From: Lepraria neglecta
Lineage: Eukaryota; Ascomycota; Lecanoromycetes; Lecanorales; Stereocaulaceae
Reading direction: 5' to 3'
DNA: 64,000 bases
NCBI GenBank assembly: GCA_033220425.1
Contig: CM065650.1
Coordinates: forward strand, 2,976,001-3,040,000
Below, piece after piece: positions 10,710 to 21,994 of the stretch (position 1 is the stretch's first letter; the number at the start of each line of letters is the position of its first letter). The position numbers and the translations under genes were made by a program. The notes under the pieces were generated by a model. It was given only the letters and a program-made list of their open reading frames with translations. It did no database searches and was not told where the DNA came from.

Positions 10710-11386
10710 GATTCGAGGTATCTGTTGGTTCACTGGCCTAGGACTACTAATACAAACTTGGTAATATTGTTGCTCTTATCTGCTTGCAAGGCTCTAGAGT
10801 CGTCCCAAGTTATTTTCCTGAGATGTTATTGCGAGATAGGATCCACAGTTGAGTTTCGAGTAGGTGCTCGAGAGAGGTACCTCATACCTCGGATCTGCAG
10901 CCGTTGTTTGCTGCAGACTGTTCGGAACACAGATTATTACAGAAGTACGTGATACATTTCAAGTTAAATTCAGGGAGCACTTGTAAGGTTCGAGGCTAGC
11001 ACGACGTATTACGTGACAAAGTGTTCGACGTTCCCTCGGTAGTCATTAAATTCCTGGAGCTTACCCGAGCCACAGCTCCGATTTTCTTTCCATGATCTAT
11101 TCTGTACTCTCAATTGTACTATACCATAGGGCCGTCTTCTAAGAATGGCAAAGGTCAAACCTCGCCAGCAGGCAAAGAATCCGGATGGTAGTTCTTCGCA
11201 ATTGCCTTCTGACAGAGCCCTTAGATAACGTCACTGAGTAAGGGTGGGAAATCTCTCCAGATCTTGGACCCAAGCTTCCTAACTGTTCGCGGCTTCTTAT
11301 CGTATAGATCGTATATCAAGCTAGGTGGTGTCCGAACTGTTCTCGCATCCGCGAGCAAGCCAACTTTGGATGTGCTTTACTCCGCA
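10710..11386. other. Intergenic; short basic leader-like ORF only
   Basis: A 27-codon plus-strand frame at 11145-11228 (MAKVKPRQQAKNPDG...) has a natural-looking start, but the following sequence does not continue it by any convincing splice. It may be the first exon of a lost gene. Nothing else is seen. Confidence 0.3.
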
Positions 11387-11915
11387 TCAACCCATATAGA
11401 TAGGCCCATTGATGTCCCCACTATTCGTGATATTGGCATACAGACCACTCTGCCGCATCACTCCATGCGACAGACGGATCCAAATCATTCCCATCCCACC
11501 ATGTCCAAGTCCAGTCCACGTAATATTCCCACCATCAACATCCCTCTCCCCGACACGTTCTCGTGCCAGGCGCAACACCGCCTTAGTAAAGGGAGGAGAT
11601 GTGCTCGTCAGCTGATATAATGGTAGGTCGTACTCATAGTCCAGCGTGAACACGCAGCCTAGGTTTTTCGATGACAGTATGGCATTTGATATGTGTTTAT
11701 GGTTCTCGATTCCAGTGTGTGAAAATGTATTGCTGTGGAGGATTTTCTGGATAGCGTTGGAGGAACTCGGATGCTGCGAGACGGCAGGCGGAGTATGAGA
11801 GACGGGGACGCCCTGGTGATGGAGGGTTGCAGTGCGATTCTGGCCGAGCCTTTGAGCCTGTTGCGAAGATCGCGAGAAGTAGGAGGAGATATGAAGAGGT
11901 GCTTGGGCAATGCAT
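11387..11915 (-). pseudogene. Small secreted protein, apparently disrupted
   Basis: On the minus strand an ATG at 11915 opens a signal-peptide-like N-terminus (MHCPSTSSYLLLLLAIFATG) followed by a Pro/Cys-bearing mature part (CNPPSPGRPRLSYSAC). A second frame downstream carries CVFTLDYEYDLPLYQL and NITWTGLGHGGMGMIWIRL. The two parts look like one small secreted fungal protein with about one break. The second part ends at 11387 and contains N-glycosylation sequons (NIT, NIT). Proteins of this kind act outside the cell; the role of this one is unknown. No promoter element is obvious. An unrecognised intron is possible, but I found no GT-AG pair of normal length that joins the parts. Confidence 0.5.
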
Positions 11916-14320
11916 TGTGCATTGCTACTTTTCGAGGCTCAGTATGAGCTTTCTTGTCAGGTTCAAAAGACAGCAGTAGTCATGATATAGCTGCTATCTA
12001 TGGGACTAGCCTCGCATACAAGGAGATCAGAGTACGCTCGTGATTGCGGTTCACGGCTAACATGTCCGCAAGCGGCCGACCGCTCTTGCGTGTTTCTCTC
12101 ATTGGCTGATATTCTTCATGTAATGCAAGCTGAAAGCGATGTTTTTCATTAAAGAAAGAACATGTGAACCTTTGGACACTGCGGCGCTCGAAGTGAGTGA
12201 ACGAATACAGGGATGCAAACAGGAGTGTATGTCAGAACATTGTGGGAAAGACGTCGATAATTCCAACGAGTTTGGGCAGATGAGGTGATTCTGGAAGGAG
12301 CAAATCGGTGGTATACTGGCAATGCATTTCAAAGCCGAGTTTGCTACTGCTCCAGCATTTGAGAGAGTACACCATCAGCTCAATGCTAGCGGCGCGTTCG
12401 CTGTCTCTGGATGAAAGCGGTAGCCTTTTAGATCCTGTGATATCCAGATGCAGCCTTGCTAGAATACAAGTCCAGGATCTGTTCATAGTAGTTAAGCTTT
12501 TATGTGGATTCGGTTTTGGTTTTGGTGTTCTAACCTTTGGTTGGTATACCGAGACTTGGTTCGAGATATGGAAATATGGGAGACCTGATTTACACATTAT
12601 GTCCGGCTAATACTCAAAATAAACACCTCATCTTTTCGATTCTCAACCCGTAGATATGCTGCAGGCCGTGGTAAAATGCCGAAGGAATTGTTGTAAGAAA
12701 CAAAGGAACACCATATTGATCATCCTAGTGATCGATTTTATGTAGCCTTATTATGAATCCTTCGAAATGCAGAGGATTGACTTTCTGTCATTTTTGCCCT
12801 GCATTTTGAACAGGTGTGTCTGTCTCACTTCTCTCCTATGTCATATATCAGATAGCCGAAATATGATATATATTCTCTGTAAGATGTACGGCCGAGGGAA
12901 GAAGTAAGGAAAAGTTCCTAAGATCGCTCTCGAGATTTCTCTAAGCCAAATGATGTCGATCCGTTCAAAACCTATCGACCGCCAATGCCATTTTCTAGGA
13001 AATTGCAACTAATCAGGAGCAAACGGCATATGAGTCGCATCCAGGTACACATAGCCACCCACGAACCCTCCAAATGCGGAGAGAGTGCAATTTGGCGTGT
13101 AGCTGAGCCGAACTGGAAAGAGCCATCATGTACCGGTCGTCGCCAAGCTCTACACAGGCTCTATACAGCACATAATGAAGCCTCCTTTGCTACTTGCCAT
13201 GCCGCCGAGGATCTGCTCCAGCAGCATTTCCCTTTATTTTTGCGTTTACTGTGACATTGATGCGTTCTGACCTGCTGTATCAATGCTGATTGAGATACAC
13301 ATTTGTCGGCACTGTAGCATTCAACTACTTATGGCAGGTCGACGGTTGACGAATCAGATAGCAACATGTTATCATCCCCACACAATCATCTTTCGTGGGT
13401 TTGGGCAAAAAACATGGGTTTGCAACCATCTCGCCGGGAAACTGGTAGAGACCAGGCCACCGGTTGCGTGCGAATTGGTCACGCCATCCTCACGCCACCC
13501 ACTAGGATGTTCATCGGAGGCCTCCATGCAACGCGTTGGCCCTCTCAACTGATGAAAAATGAAATGTTTTCGAACGAGAGGTATGTGATAGGCAACTTCG
13601 ATCATGCATACAGTTGGTGCTGACTTTCGGAGAATATTCGAAATCCCTGTTAGTTGTTAAGCTATGCGGACGTCATTCCGCTTTTCATGAGGGTCTTATT
13701 GGCTACATGCGTTAGAGGCGGGAAAAAGGCTTTTCGCTCGGGAATGTCTCGGACGCTAGAGAAACACTTTTCCAACTCAACGACCAGCTGAGTTCGGCGC
13801 AGTGGAGGTTTCTGACGCTTTGATTCACCAACCCATTCGGCTGGCTTTCCACGGCTGACCTCATTATTCTCTAGGTGCTAACATGGAGATACTAAAAAGG
13901 CATATAGGGCGGGCATGCTCCACAGAGATCGAGGCCTTGCATACCTGTCCCGTAAGAAAATGCCCGAGAAACTATCAAACCTGAAACTGCTCACGGATGC
14001 CTGTGTCAAGGCTGAAATTGCCTCTATCTTGTGACATCTTAAAACAAATCCCGCGATAGATTAGATATCGTTGAAGTCTACCTGACTTGCATGCTAACGC
14101 AATACCGAGAGAAGATTTCTTAGCATACTGATAACACTTCCGCCCCGCCGCCATTGTTTGAACATTCGTTGAGCCGCCTCTCGCACTGACCTATTGGTTT
14201 GATAAATAGGGTTCGACATTCCTGATCTAAATTCTCGACTCTCCCTCCATCTTGACCTACATCAACATCACGCATAGCATTCGCCTCTTCCGCTGCAAAA
14301 CCAATCCAGTCAATCACATC
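11916..14320. other. 2.4-kb gene-poor block
   Basis: Frames of 70-121 residues occur on both strands (for example minus 12232-12597, plus 12308-12610, plus 12985-13254) with no domain or splice support. On the minus strand near 13020-13100 a Gly-rich patch (AFGGFVGGYVYLDATHMP) looks coding-like but has stops on both sides. I found no tRNA, long repeat or transposon end. Confidence 0.3.
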
Positions 14321-15814
14321 ATGGGACTCTGGACGGACCAGGCCTCTGAGGCTCAAAAGCCCTCGGAGGCTTCCCTTTGGAAGCCTCAGTTGAACGGCGC
14401 GGAATCAAACATGGCATGCCAAGATGGCCTCCTCTCGCCTGAATCGCATCCAACAATTCGTCGCCTCTCTTCCGCGACGGCCAGTTTCGACGACTTACAC
14501 CTTGGGCCGTCGGTTGTGGTGCCGCCAAAGCACATGCAAGAGCCCAGCGATGCCCACGAAACAGCTGCTGCGCTTGAGATTGCCAAGCATCGGATGAGTG
14601 TGGCCGGGGTAACTGAAGGCACGAGCACACCTACTACGCCTCCAGAGACAACTACCACCGACAGCTACGCGTTTGCCTTTGATATCGACGGAGTCTTGAT
14701 TCGAGGTGGGAAACCAATACCAGAGGCTATCGAAGCTATGAAAGTCTTGAATGGCCAGAATAAGTATGGCATCAAAGTGTAAGCCAAAAGTCCGGAAGAT
14801 CTGAGACTATTATAGCTGACTAAGTGCAGTCCATATATCTTCCTAACAAACGGTGGTGGTAAGACTGAACAGGAGCGGTGTGTACAGCTTAGTCGGCAAA
14901 TGGAACTCGAGATCTCTCCTGGACAATTCATCTGCGGCCATACACCAATGAAAGAGATGGCAGAGAAATATAAGACCGTACTTGTCGTTGGAGGAGAGGG
15001 GGAGAAATGCCGCGACGTGGCGGAAGGCTACGGCTTCAAGGATGTTGTCACTCCAGGCGATATCATGAAAGACAATGAAAGGACAACGCCATTCCGGAAA
15101 CTCACGGACCAGGAGTCACAACATTCTCGCAAGCGCAACTTTGCCCAAGTAGAAATTGAAGCCATCTTTGTCTTTGCTGATTCCCGCCACTGGGGCGACG
15201 ACCAACAGATCATCATTGACCTTCTTACTTCTAAGAACGGCCGGCTGGGTACAAGATCCGAAAAATACGATGAAGGGCCTCCAATATACTTCTCTCACAA
15301 CGACATAATATGGTCTGCAGAGCATGAACACACACGCTTGGGCATGGGCGCCTTGAGGACATCACTAGAAGCCATCTACGAAGGCATTACAGGCAAAAAG
15401 CTCATATCTACCGCCTTTGGCAAACCTCAGCTTGGCACATTCCAATTTGCGACAAGGCTGCTACAGCAATGGCGGAAGGATACCCATGGCATCAACAAGC
15501 CTCCCGAGACCGTATATTTCGTGGGTGATACTCCGGACTCTGATATCCGCGGTACCAATGAATATAACGAATCTGATCTGTCAGAGAATGACTGGTACTC
15601 CATACTTGTCAGGACGGGCGTGTTCCAAGAAGGCACGAAGCCTAGATTCACACCACGAGCGACTGTTGACACTGTTCTGGACGCCGTGAAACATGGCATC
15701 AAGCGGGAGATGGACAGAGCCATTAAGAAAAAGATTATGGCCCAGAGTGCTGTTGATGGCGAAGCTGTGATCGAAGAGCACCCAGCGACCGAGGCCGCTT
15801 TGGATAGGGAATGA
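14321..15814 (+). CDS. HAD-superfamily hydrolase of the HDHD5/CECR5 (Ykr070w) type
   Basis: Two exons (14321-14778, 14830-15814; a 51-nt GTAAGC...GCAG intron) give 480 residues. HAD motif I is AFDIDGVLIRGGKPIPEA (near residue 125). Motif II is YIFLTNGGG, directly after the intron. A family block VVGGEGEKCRDVAEGYGFKD follows, and motifs III/IV end in VYFVGDTPDSDIRGTNEY. This matches the eukaryotic CECR5 subfamily, probably mitochondrial phosphatases of unknown substrate. The protein is longer than the yeast relative (about 350) because of a roughly 110-residue low-complexity N-terminus rich in Ser, Thr and Pro, plus a charged C-terminal tail. I chose the ATG at 14321 because the codons upstream in the frame contain no ATG and its context (catcATGG) is favourable. 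Confidence 0.9.
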
Positions 15815-17028
15815 TTTCTTGCATTCTTGATACATTGCTTACAATTACACAGAGACGGACATAAGATACCTTACACACAGAGCGAATCGTGCCTGATGGA
15901 AGCTTGTTACGGAAGTGCTCCGAAGCCCATACCCCCTGTCGATTTTGGTGATTGAATAGCGCCTATGTTTCATTTCAACTTGCTGGCTGGCTTCTAGAGA
16001 GATCTCAGAGCGTGAACAGAGTTTCGCATACCCTAGGTAGATCACCAACATCCAGCAAACGCCTCTCTGTGCCAATCGCCGAACGCTTCATTCACTGATG
16101 TGATCGACAGAACTAGAAACTAACTCTTGGAAATGCGCCTGGTGTCAGCGCGAGGAATGAAAAGGATTTTGCTGACTGCGAAACCAGAGGTCTGGTTGTG
16201 CAGCCTTGCTCTCAAAAGGATGCCTTCAAACAATTTGACCCGAAAAAGTCTCCATCTCTAGTCCCTCTTTGGACCATATCGGGAAGCTCTGAACGTGGTC
16301 GTGGTTATATTGGCTTCTACGCCTCTGCCCCTGTTCCTCTCCCTTCCAATGTCATCACTGTGGACTCTGAAGCCATGATGGGTGAGAATGATCAGAAATG
16401 CAAAGTCTACGAAGACGAAACGAATAGGCGTGGATTTTAAGTAGTGATGGGATTGCAGTCTTAACCAAGATCTGATGAGTGGATTGGGAAAAACGGCATC
16501 AGCTCACGTTTGAACTACCAGTAAAGTACGCGCTTATTCTTCTGGCTTATTGTCCAAGCCTGCGATATTTCTGCTCAATTGTGCATCGCTTACTCTAGCT
16601 CTGACCGCCGTCTCGCCATTTACTTATTCTACTTACGGTTCCATCTCCGAGCTTGCAAATTCTTGCCTCTGAGTATTTCATGCCGCCCACGACGTTACAC
16701 TTCTCAGTGATAGAGTCTAGGGTTGCACCCATGCTTCTTGATGCGACTTAGGAAGATGTAACGTTACCTTCCTTGACGAACTGTCATCTGTATGGTGTGA
16801 ATCTCTGGTCTTCTTGAGGTCGTACTCAATGCTTCATCTGCATGTTACAGTCGTCATGCCCTGTTACCTCGATTCGCAGACCCCCAAAACGGATGCAACA
16901 CTGCGCCTGGTGACGCTTGAAACCCACGTCAAGATATCCAGATGGTCAGCGAACGCCGTAATCGTGAACAACCTGATGTGTGTGCCGAGTGTTTGGCGCT
17001 GTACGGACAAGGTAGCCGAGTCTCCTGG
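15815..17028. other. Intergenic, no gene seen
   Basis: Only short unsupported frames (for example plus 16198-16440, which lacks an ATG near its start). The right-hand end forms the promoter of the secreted-protein locus at 17172. Confidence 0.35.
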
Positions 17029-17037
17029 TATATAAAG
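17029..17037 (+). promoter_or_regulatory. TATA box
   Basis: A TATATAAAG element lies about 135 bases before the ATG at 17172. A CT-rich stretch (ctcccgctttcctcttcc) and a CA-rich leader follow, the usual layout of a strongly regulated fungal promoter. Confidence 0.6.
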
Positions 17038-17171
17038 GCTCACAACCCTCCCGCTTTCCTCTTCCTATTCAAACAGTATCTACCAACCAGCCGCCGCAAA
17101 CATCTCACCAGCAAACTCAGATCACTCCACATTCCACGCCCCCACTAAAGACAGCCATCTCAACCCTCAAG

Positions 17172-17469
17172 ATGCGCAGTCCCGCCGGCCCTAACGACAT
17201 TAGGCTCCAGCACACCGACCACCGACTCCAACTCAGGCACAGTCGCAATTTCAGACAGCATGTCTTTAGACTCGCTATTCAAGCGCCAAACCACGCCCTC
17301 AAACTCGTGTGACTGCTGCTTCATATGCTGGACCTTGCTGGGGCTCGAGGGCAGCGGCACTACCTGCACTTGCGTCTACAATGCCAATGGTTGTGCCTAT
17401 TTCGCAAAGGATGCTTTTAACACCGATTGCGTGTTTCCTAGATCTTGTGAGGATTATGGCGATTGTTAG
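17172..17469 (+). pseudogene. Small cysteine-rich secreted-type protein, start region disrupted
   Basis: The intact 70-residue frame from 17260 contains ten cysteines in a compact C-terminal domain. The pattern is C-x-C-C-x2-C, then C-x-C, then four spaced Cys ending in CEDYGDC. Just before the domain is a Kex2-type dibasic site (SLFKR|QTT). The frame extends upstream through Thr/Ser-rich pro-peptide-like sequence to near 17172, where an ATG sits below a good TATA box and leader, but that ATG is not in the same frame and no complete signal peptide can be read. It therefore looks like a secreted, Kex2-processed cysteine-rich protein gene with about one break near its start, or with an unrecognised 5' intron. 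Function unknown; apoplastic or effector-like roles are inference only. Confidence 0.55.
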
Positions 17470-18548
17470 AGCTTGGGGGGGTTGGCTGGGCGGGGAGTCA
17501 GCACGAGAGGGTCTGAATGATGGAACGGGGATGGAGGAGGGTGATGGAGGCCGTGAGCAACGACAGACTTTCACCGGTTTGAACAATCAGGACGGCGAAA
17601 GACGGGGTTTGAGCTTGCTGTTATTTTCCTATTGCTTCTTTCATCATGAAATTTATTACTACCTAATTAGCAAGAAATTAGATCCCTTTATCCCCTTTGG
17701 CAGGCTAGATCCAGTACTCTTTGAGACGTAAGCACATCAAGCCTGCAGGTGGACAAATATGACGAAAACATTGGCCTAGTAGTGTTCGAAGTACCTATGT
17801 CGAAATAACCAAGTCAAAGTCCTCATATTATTATCTTGCGATCAATAATAACCACCTTCATGTGTATTTCTGAACATCTCACAGTACCTACAGGGCTACT
17901 ATCACTGATCAATTGACAGCATACAGACCGACCCTTTGCAATGTGTCACACATGTCACTGCTGGTATCGAGGGCGGCTTGAGAAGCCTAGCCGTTGACGG
18001 AAGCGCCTCCAAGTGGGACCAGGATACCTATCCGATCCATCATGGCCTATCCTCCGTGGCCACCGAGATATTCCTGCATAACCGATCCAAGGCCTAGAAC
18101 CTGCTGCAAGCCATGCCACGCATCATTCTGGGCGGTGTGGGCAAAATAAGAAGTGCGTGGAGCGGATATTTGATCGCATGGTTTAGGGGGCGTTCAGGGA
18201 CCGGATCGGAGAAAGGAGGGGTACACTTTCCGATGGCTGGACGCCCGACGCAAAATCACAACCACTCATTTGTTCGTGTCACCTGCATTGTATTTTTCTG
18301 CCTCATGTGAAACCTTGAATCTGACGAGGACAAAGCCACCTCATCTGAGTCAACGAGGCCCCCCTATCGCCCTTGATCGGAATTAGCAGCGTATAAACAA
18401 CAAGGAACCCTTGCTACGCCTGAGACAGAAGATCATCACAACAACGAGTCCACGGTCACCTCAACATGCAGCATTCATGATACAGTCTTCATAATTTCTA
18501 TAATCCCACGACCCGAGGTCTGCTTGCTAGCGTCGAAGAAATACCAAA
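17470..18548. other. Intergenic, nothing recognised
   Basis: A 140-residue frame at 17309-17731 overlaps the cysteine-rich locus in another frame and looks like a shadow. The rest holds no supported gene. The last 200 bases resemble a promoter and leader for the gene at 18549. Confidence 0.35.
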
Positions 18549-19523
18549 ATGGTGCCCCGCGTCACAGAGCCACCCATCATCATGAACCCGCCCAGCATTG
18601 ACCTCGACCACGCCACTATCAAACCACTCCCTGCTCTACCCACTGAAATGACGTTCCCTCGTCCTATCACGCCTCGTCGAGCAACAGCACCAGACCCGTC
18701 CCCCACTCTGTCTCCTTTCTCCAGCCTCTCTACAACCTTACCACTACGACCACGCACCCGCTCCCCCTACGCAAGAGGACACTCCCGCTCACGCTCATCC
18801 AGCGGCGCACTATCAGCACCCCAAATGACAAGAGCCCACTCCTCACCAATGCCAAACGGCACAGACCGACTCCTCCCCCGTCCCTCTAGCCCCCTAGGTC
18901 CTCCACTCCGACACCGCAGCCCCATGAGAAAGCCCACAGACGAGACATTTTCCAGCTTTGGCATTCAAATAGACATAGACCAGACTATATCCGAGAACTC
19001 AGAATTAGACCTCACACCGCGCGTTACAACAGACTACGACTCCATACCCGCATCGCCAACACCATACACACACCTGACCTTCCCCCGCAGCCGTCGACGG
19101 CCAGCCTCACCGCTCTCGCAATTAGCTTTCGGCTCAAGCACACCGAAGAATACGCTTCGGGCATGCACATCTACGCCCTCCCTATCACCAAGCCAATATA
19201 ACGAGTCCTACCCCTCAAACTACTCCTACTCTTCTGGCTCCATACCCTCGACGCCTACGTCCTTGCGCTCGCGATCACCGAGTATAAGCAGTTTGGAAAC
19301 TATACCTGATTCACCGGATGCCGAGAGGGAGGCGGAGGAGATTGCGAGACTGAAGGCTGCGGCTGATAGGGAGGAGCAGAGTGAGGAAGGGGTAAGGAGG
19401 AGGTTGAGTGTGACTGGGGAGGAGGGTGGATTGGGAAGGGGGAGCGATAAGAGGAAGAGGTGGAGTGTTTGTGGGGCGGAGAGGAGGGGGGATTTGGGGT
19501 TGGAGACTATTTGGGAGGGTTGA
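18549..19523 (+). CDS. Ser/Pro-rich disordered protein
   Basis: A single open frame of 324 residues, without introns. The first 230 residues are rich in Ser, Pro, Thr and Arg with many SP/TP sites (candidate phosphorylation sites), and the segment RSPYARGHSRSRSSSGALS is typical of disordered fungal proteins. A short predicted helix (DAEREAEEIARLKAAADREEQ, residues about 255-275) follows. The C-terminus KRKRWSVCGAERRGDLGLE is the most ordered-looking part and, from memory, resembles a conserved tail in fungal proteins labelled basic proline-rich. KRKR could be a nuclear localisation signal. No enzymatic domain. Function unknown; a cytoskeletal or signalling scaffold is only a guess. Start context (caaaATGG) is good. 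Confidence 0.75.
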   Translation: MVPRVTEPPIIMNPPSIDLDHATIKPLPALPTEMTFPRPITPRRATAPDPSPTLSPFSSLSTTLPLRPRTRSPYARGHSRSRSSSGALSAPQMTRAHSSPMPNGTDRLLPRPSSPLGPPLRHRSPMRKPTDETFSSFGIQIDIDQTISENSELDLTPRVTTDYDSIPASPTPYTHLTFPRSRRRPASPLSQLAFGSSTPKNTLRACTSTPSLSPSQYNESYPSNYSYSSGSIPSTPTSLRSRSPSISSLETIPDSPDAEREAEEIARLKAAADREEQSEEGVRRRLSVTGEEGGLGRGSDKRKRWSVCGAERRGDLGLETIWEG

Positions 19524-20009
19524 GAGGAGGCTCCTGGATTCGAACTTATACGAAACGAACAACACGGCATTTTTAAGGGCATTTGTTTTGGTGGGATATA
19601 CACTTATGATGCAGGCATTGAACAACCGAATGGGTGGCGAACAATACACTGTTATACGGTTGTCCCGTCTTTGGACTTGCTATGAGGACAAGCTGGAAAA
19701 TAGCGTTACATCAATAACGAGATCATTCGTTCGCTGCAGCAGCTTACAACATCGATACACGGCGTCAGTATTGCATTAAGAGGGCATGATGTATCTAGCT
19801 GTATGCTAGTTACAGGTTACGAATATACCAGGTGTTCGGAGATGTTCATTTATACAGTAGAATACTATACAACAGCATAACTCAACAATTCCAATCGTAC
19901 TCACACGCTCAAGCTTCCACTCCACCAGAAGCATACCATGCAATTGATTCAGCTTTGCTCCTGATCGGGTTTAAGACATAGATAATAAGTCGTAGAAAGC
20001 ACTGTAGGT
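19524..20009. other. Intergenic, nothing recognised
   Basis: Overlapping short frames (plus 19426-19779, minus 19311-19649) are shadows of the Ser/Pro-rich gene and its 3' flank. Confidence 0.4.
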
Positions 20010-20963
20010 ATGACGTCGCCCAAAACCCCTACACCGAGCTCACCCAGCATCCGATTTTTTTACGACCGATCAGATCACATGCGCTATGAATCACTCTTTC
20101 ATACAAACCTAAGTCGTTTCTTTCACAATAACCATGGTCAAACATATGTCCATGCCTTCCTGTCTTGTACATACCCGATGTCACCCTCTAAACCCATTAC
20201 CGTCAACATCTCCCTACGATATCTCCGCCTCCTCCCCCTCATAACAGGCACAGCATGGTTCATCACCCTCTTCACCCTCCTAATCTACTGGCTCGCCGCC
20301 GGCCGGCCTCGGTATCCTTCGCAGAGTAATCCCTACGTGGCATTCATCTCAGACATTGGCGCCAATGCCCTCAAACCATTGTTCATAAGCGGTGGGATCA
20401 TTACTGCAATAGCCCTCCTGGGAACGATCATTAGTGTACACCTTGTGTTTCATCGGAGATATGCACGCCGACACCATGGCGAGCACCATGGCGAGAGCCA
20501 GCCACGGTATAAAAAAGTCTTCTCGATCCTATCGGTTCTGTTCCAAGGGGTTGCGTGTCCATGTCAGATGTGTCTTACGGTTTTCGACAATCATGGTTAT
20601 CCGAGCATGCATCGGTTACTGCTCTTTCTGGCTTTTACGGGGACGGCGTTGAGTGCAATTTGCACATGCATAGTATTCTGGAGCCAGATGTGGACCGATC
20701 CCTCAACTTCCAATCCCACAAAGGAAGACAATCTTCGACGAAGGTATGTCATCGCCAGCAACGTCACATTTGGCATAGAAATTTTCTTGGGTGTGGTGTT
20801 TACGGTGCTGCTGCGGTTGGGGTTTTATCGGGTTAGTGGGATTGTGGAGTGGGTTATGGCGTTTTTGTTTACGGGGTATTTTTGGGCGTTTTGGGGGTTT
20901 CTTACGCTGCCGGGGAAGGAGGGAGGGGAGGGAGAGGGGGAGAGGACGCCGCTGTTGAGGTGA
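20010..20963 (+). CDS. Frag1/DRAM/Sfk1-family membrane protein
   Basis: An intronless 317-residue frame has about six hydrophobic segments. The first TM (LLPLITGTAWFITLFTLLIYWLA in part) starts near residue 75. It is followed by the family hallmark NPYVAFISDIGA and a second TM (LFISGGIITAIALLGTIISV in part). Later come VFSILSVLFQGVA, LLLFLAFTGTALSAICTCIV in part, FGIEIFLGVVFTVLLRLGFY and VEWVMAFLFTGYFWAFWGF. The C-terminus is short and acidic. Relatives sit in the plasma membrane or endolysosomal membranes; yeast Sfk1 affects phosphoinositide kinase localisation and lipid asymmetry. A second in-frame ATG at 20178 (MSPSKPITVNISLRYLR) gives a 261-residue form with the more usual family start. 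I keep 20010 as the longest ATG frame but think 20178 is at least as likely. Confidence 0.8.
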   Translation: MTSPKTPTPSSPSIRFFYDRSDHMRYESLFHTNLSRFFHNNHGQTYVHAFLSCTYPMSPSKPITVNISLRYLRLLPLITGTAWFITLFTLLIYWLAAGRPRYPSQSNPYVAFISDIGANALKPLFISGGIITAIALLGTIISVHLVFHRRYARRHHGEHHGESQPRYKKVFSILSVLFQGVACPCQMCLTVFDNHGYPSMHRLLLFLAFTGTALSAICTCIVFWSQMWTDPSTSNPTKEDNLRRRYVIASNVTFGIEIFLGVVFTVLLRLGFYRVSGIVEWVMAFLFTGYFWAFWGFLTLPGKEGGEGEGERTPLLR

Positions 20964-21457
20964 ATTGTCTTGACTGTCAGGAAAGGATCCGGTGAACCAG
21001 CTTTTACAAACTATTCCGGTTCCCTACCAAGGAGTCAGAGGGATTTACGCTTTCGTCCGAAACCCTCGTGCTTGATTTGCACGAGCAGCATGAGTCTCGT
21101 CAACATCTTGAAAGGACATTGAGTGATATCAGGACTAGCAAACTGGAAGTATTCATCAACCGGTCAACTACTTTCACTTCGGGATAGCCAGTAGGTGACG
21201 ATAGTGGAAGCCCTTTTCCCGAAATTGTTTGTTTGTGTTGCAATCTGGTTGCCTGATTGTTCTTTATGCGATTCCATTGTCTTTCTCCGCTAGTCACAGG
21301 CAGAATTGTTAGCAAATAGACAGAGAAGTCTATATTAGTCTCCAAAGCCCGATCTGTCGTTTTCTGTCAAAATCCCTGTCGCACTTTCGCGAGAACAACC
21401 CTTGGAAATCACAGTGTCAGTATCAGCTCTTAAGTATTACCACGAGTATCATTGTTG
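20964..21457. other. Intergenic, nothing recognised
   Basis: An 81-residue minus-strand frame (21100-21345) has no domain. Otherwise empty. Confidence 0.35.
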
Positions 21458-21994
21458 ATGATCATGGCTAGGCACTACGACAAGAAAGTTAGTCTCGATA
21501 ACGTCAATTTCATGACCGGTACAGACGATGTGTGCACAATAGAAGGAAAACGTCTCTATTCACAAAGCGAATTCTTCGAATATTGCTTCCTTGCCAACAC
21601 GCCATCATCGCAGATGGAAACTGTCATACTGAGTATGCTCGAACTGAAGGATGTAGATATTGTAAGAGTTGTTCTTCAGTGGCTTCATTCCAAACTAAAA
21701 AATGATAAGGCACTGTACGAACGAGACAAGGAAATGACTGACTACGACTGGTGCGAGGTTTGGAAGCTGGCGGATGAACTTGGCACGGCGAAAGTGAAGG
21801 ACCATATCGTGGGTGCTATGAAGGCTAGATATTGGGCTAAGAAGATCTCTGTGACTGCAGTGACGCTGGATTATGAGAGAAACATCAAAAGCCGTCCGGG
21901 GCAACCGGGGTTATGGGAGCTTTTGAAGAAGTGTATCTTGGAGTTGGAGCACGAGAGGAGTCTGATAGACCGTAATACCGATCGAACGGACTAG
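21458..21994 (+). CDS. Possible BTB/POZ-like protein
   Basis: A single frame of 178 residues (first ATG at 21458; a second, MARHYDKK, at 21464 has a better +4 G). The order of elements suits a fungal BTB/POZ protein: a short strand with DDVCTIEGKRLYSQSEFFEYCF, then ILSMLELKDVDIVRVVLQWLHS, then a helix pair WCEVWKLADELGTAKVKDHIV. The opening D-x-x-x-HK strand typical of BTB is weak here, so the assignment rests on the helical half. Fungal BTB proteins usually mediate protein-protein contacts, some as ubiquitin-ligase adaptors. There is no intron, and no related neighbour. An unrelated helical protein is possible. Confidence 0.55.
   Translation: MIMARHYDKKVSLDNVNFMTGTDDVCTIEGKRLYSQSEFFEYCFLANTPSSQMETVILSMLELKDVDIVRVVLQWLHSKLKNDKALYERDKEMTDYDWCEVWKLADELGTAKVKDHIVGAMKARYWAKKISVTAVTLDYERNIKSRPGQPGLWELLKKCILELEHERSLIDRNTDRTD

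Noticed and set aside
17309-17731. 140-residue plus-strand frame over the cysteine-rich locus
   Set aside because: Its composition is unnatural and the cysteine-rich frame, with a Kex2 site, is much more convincing.
19525-19550. ggattcgaactta, a second B-box-like string
   Set aside because: No paired T stem or cloverleaf can be drawn around it.
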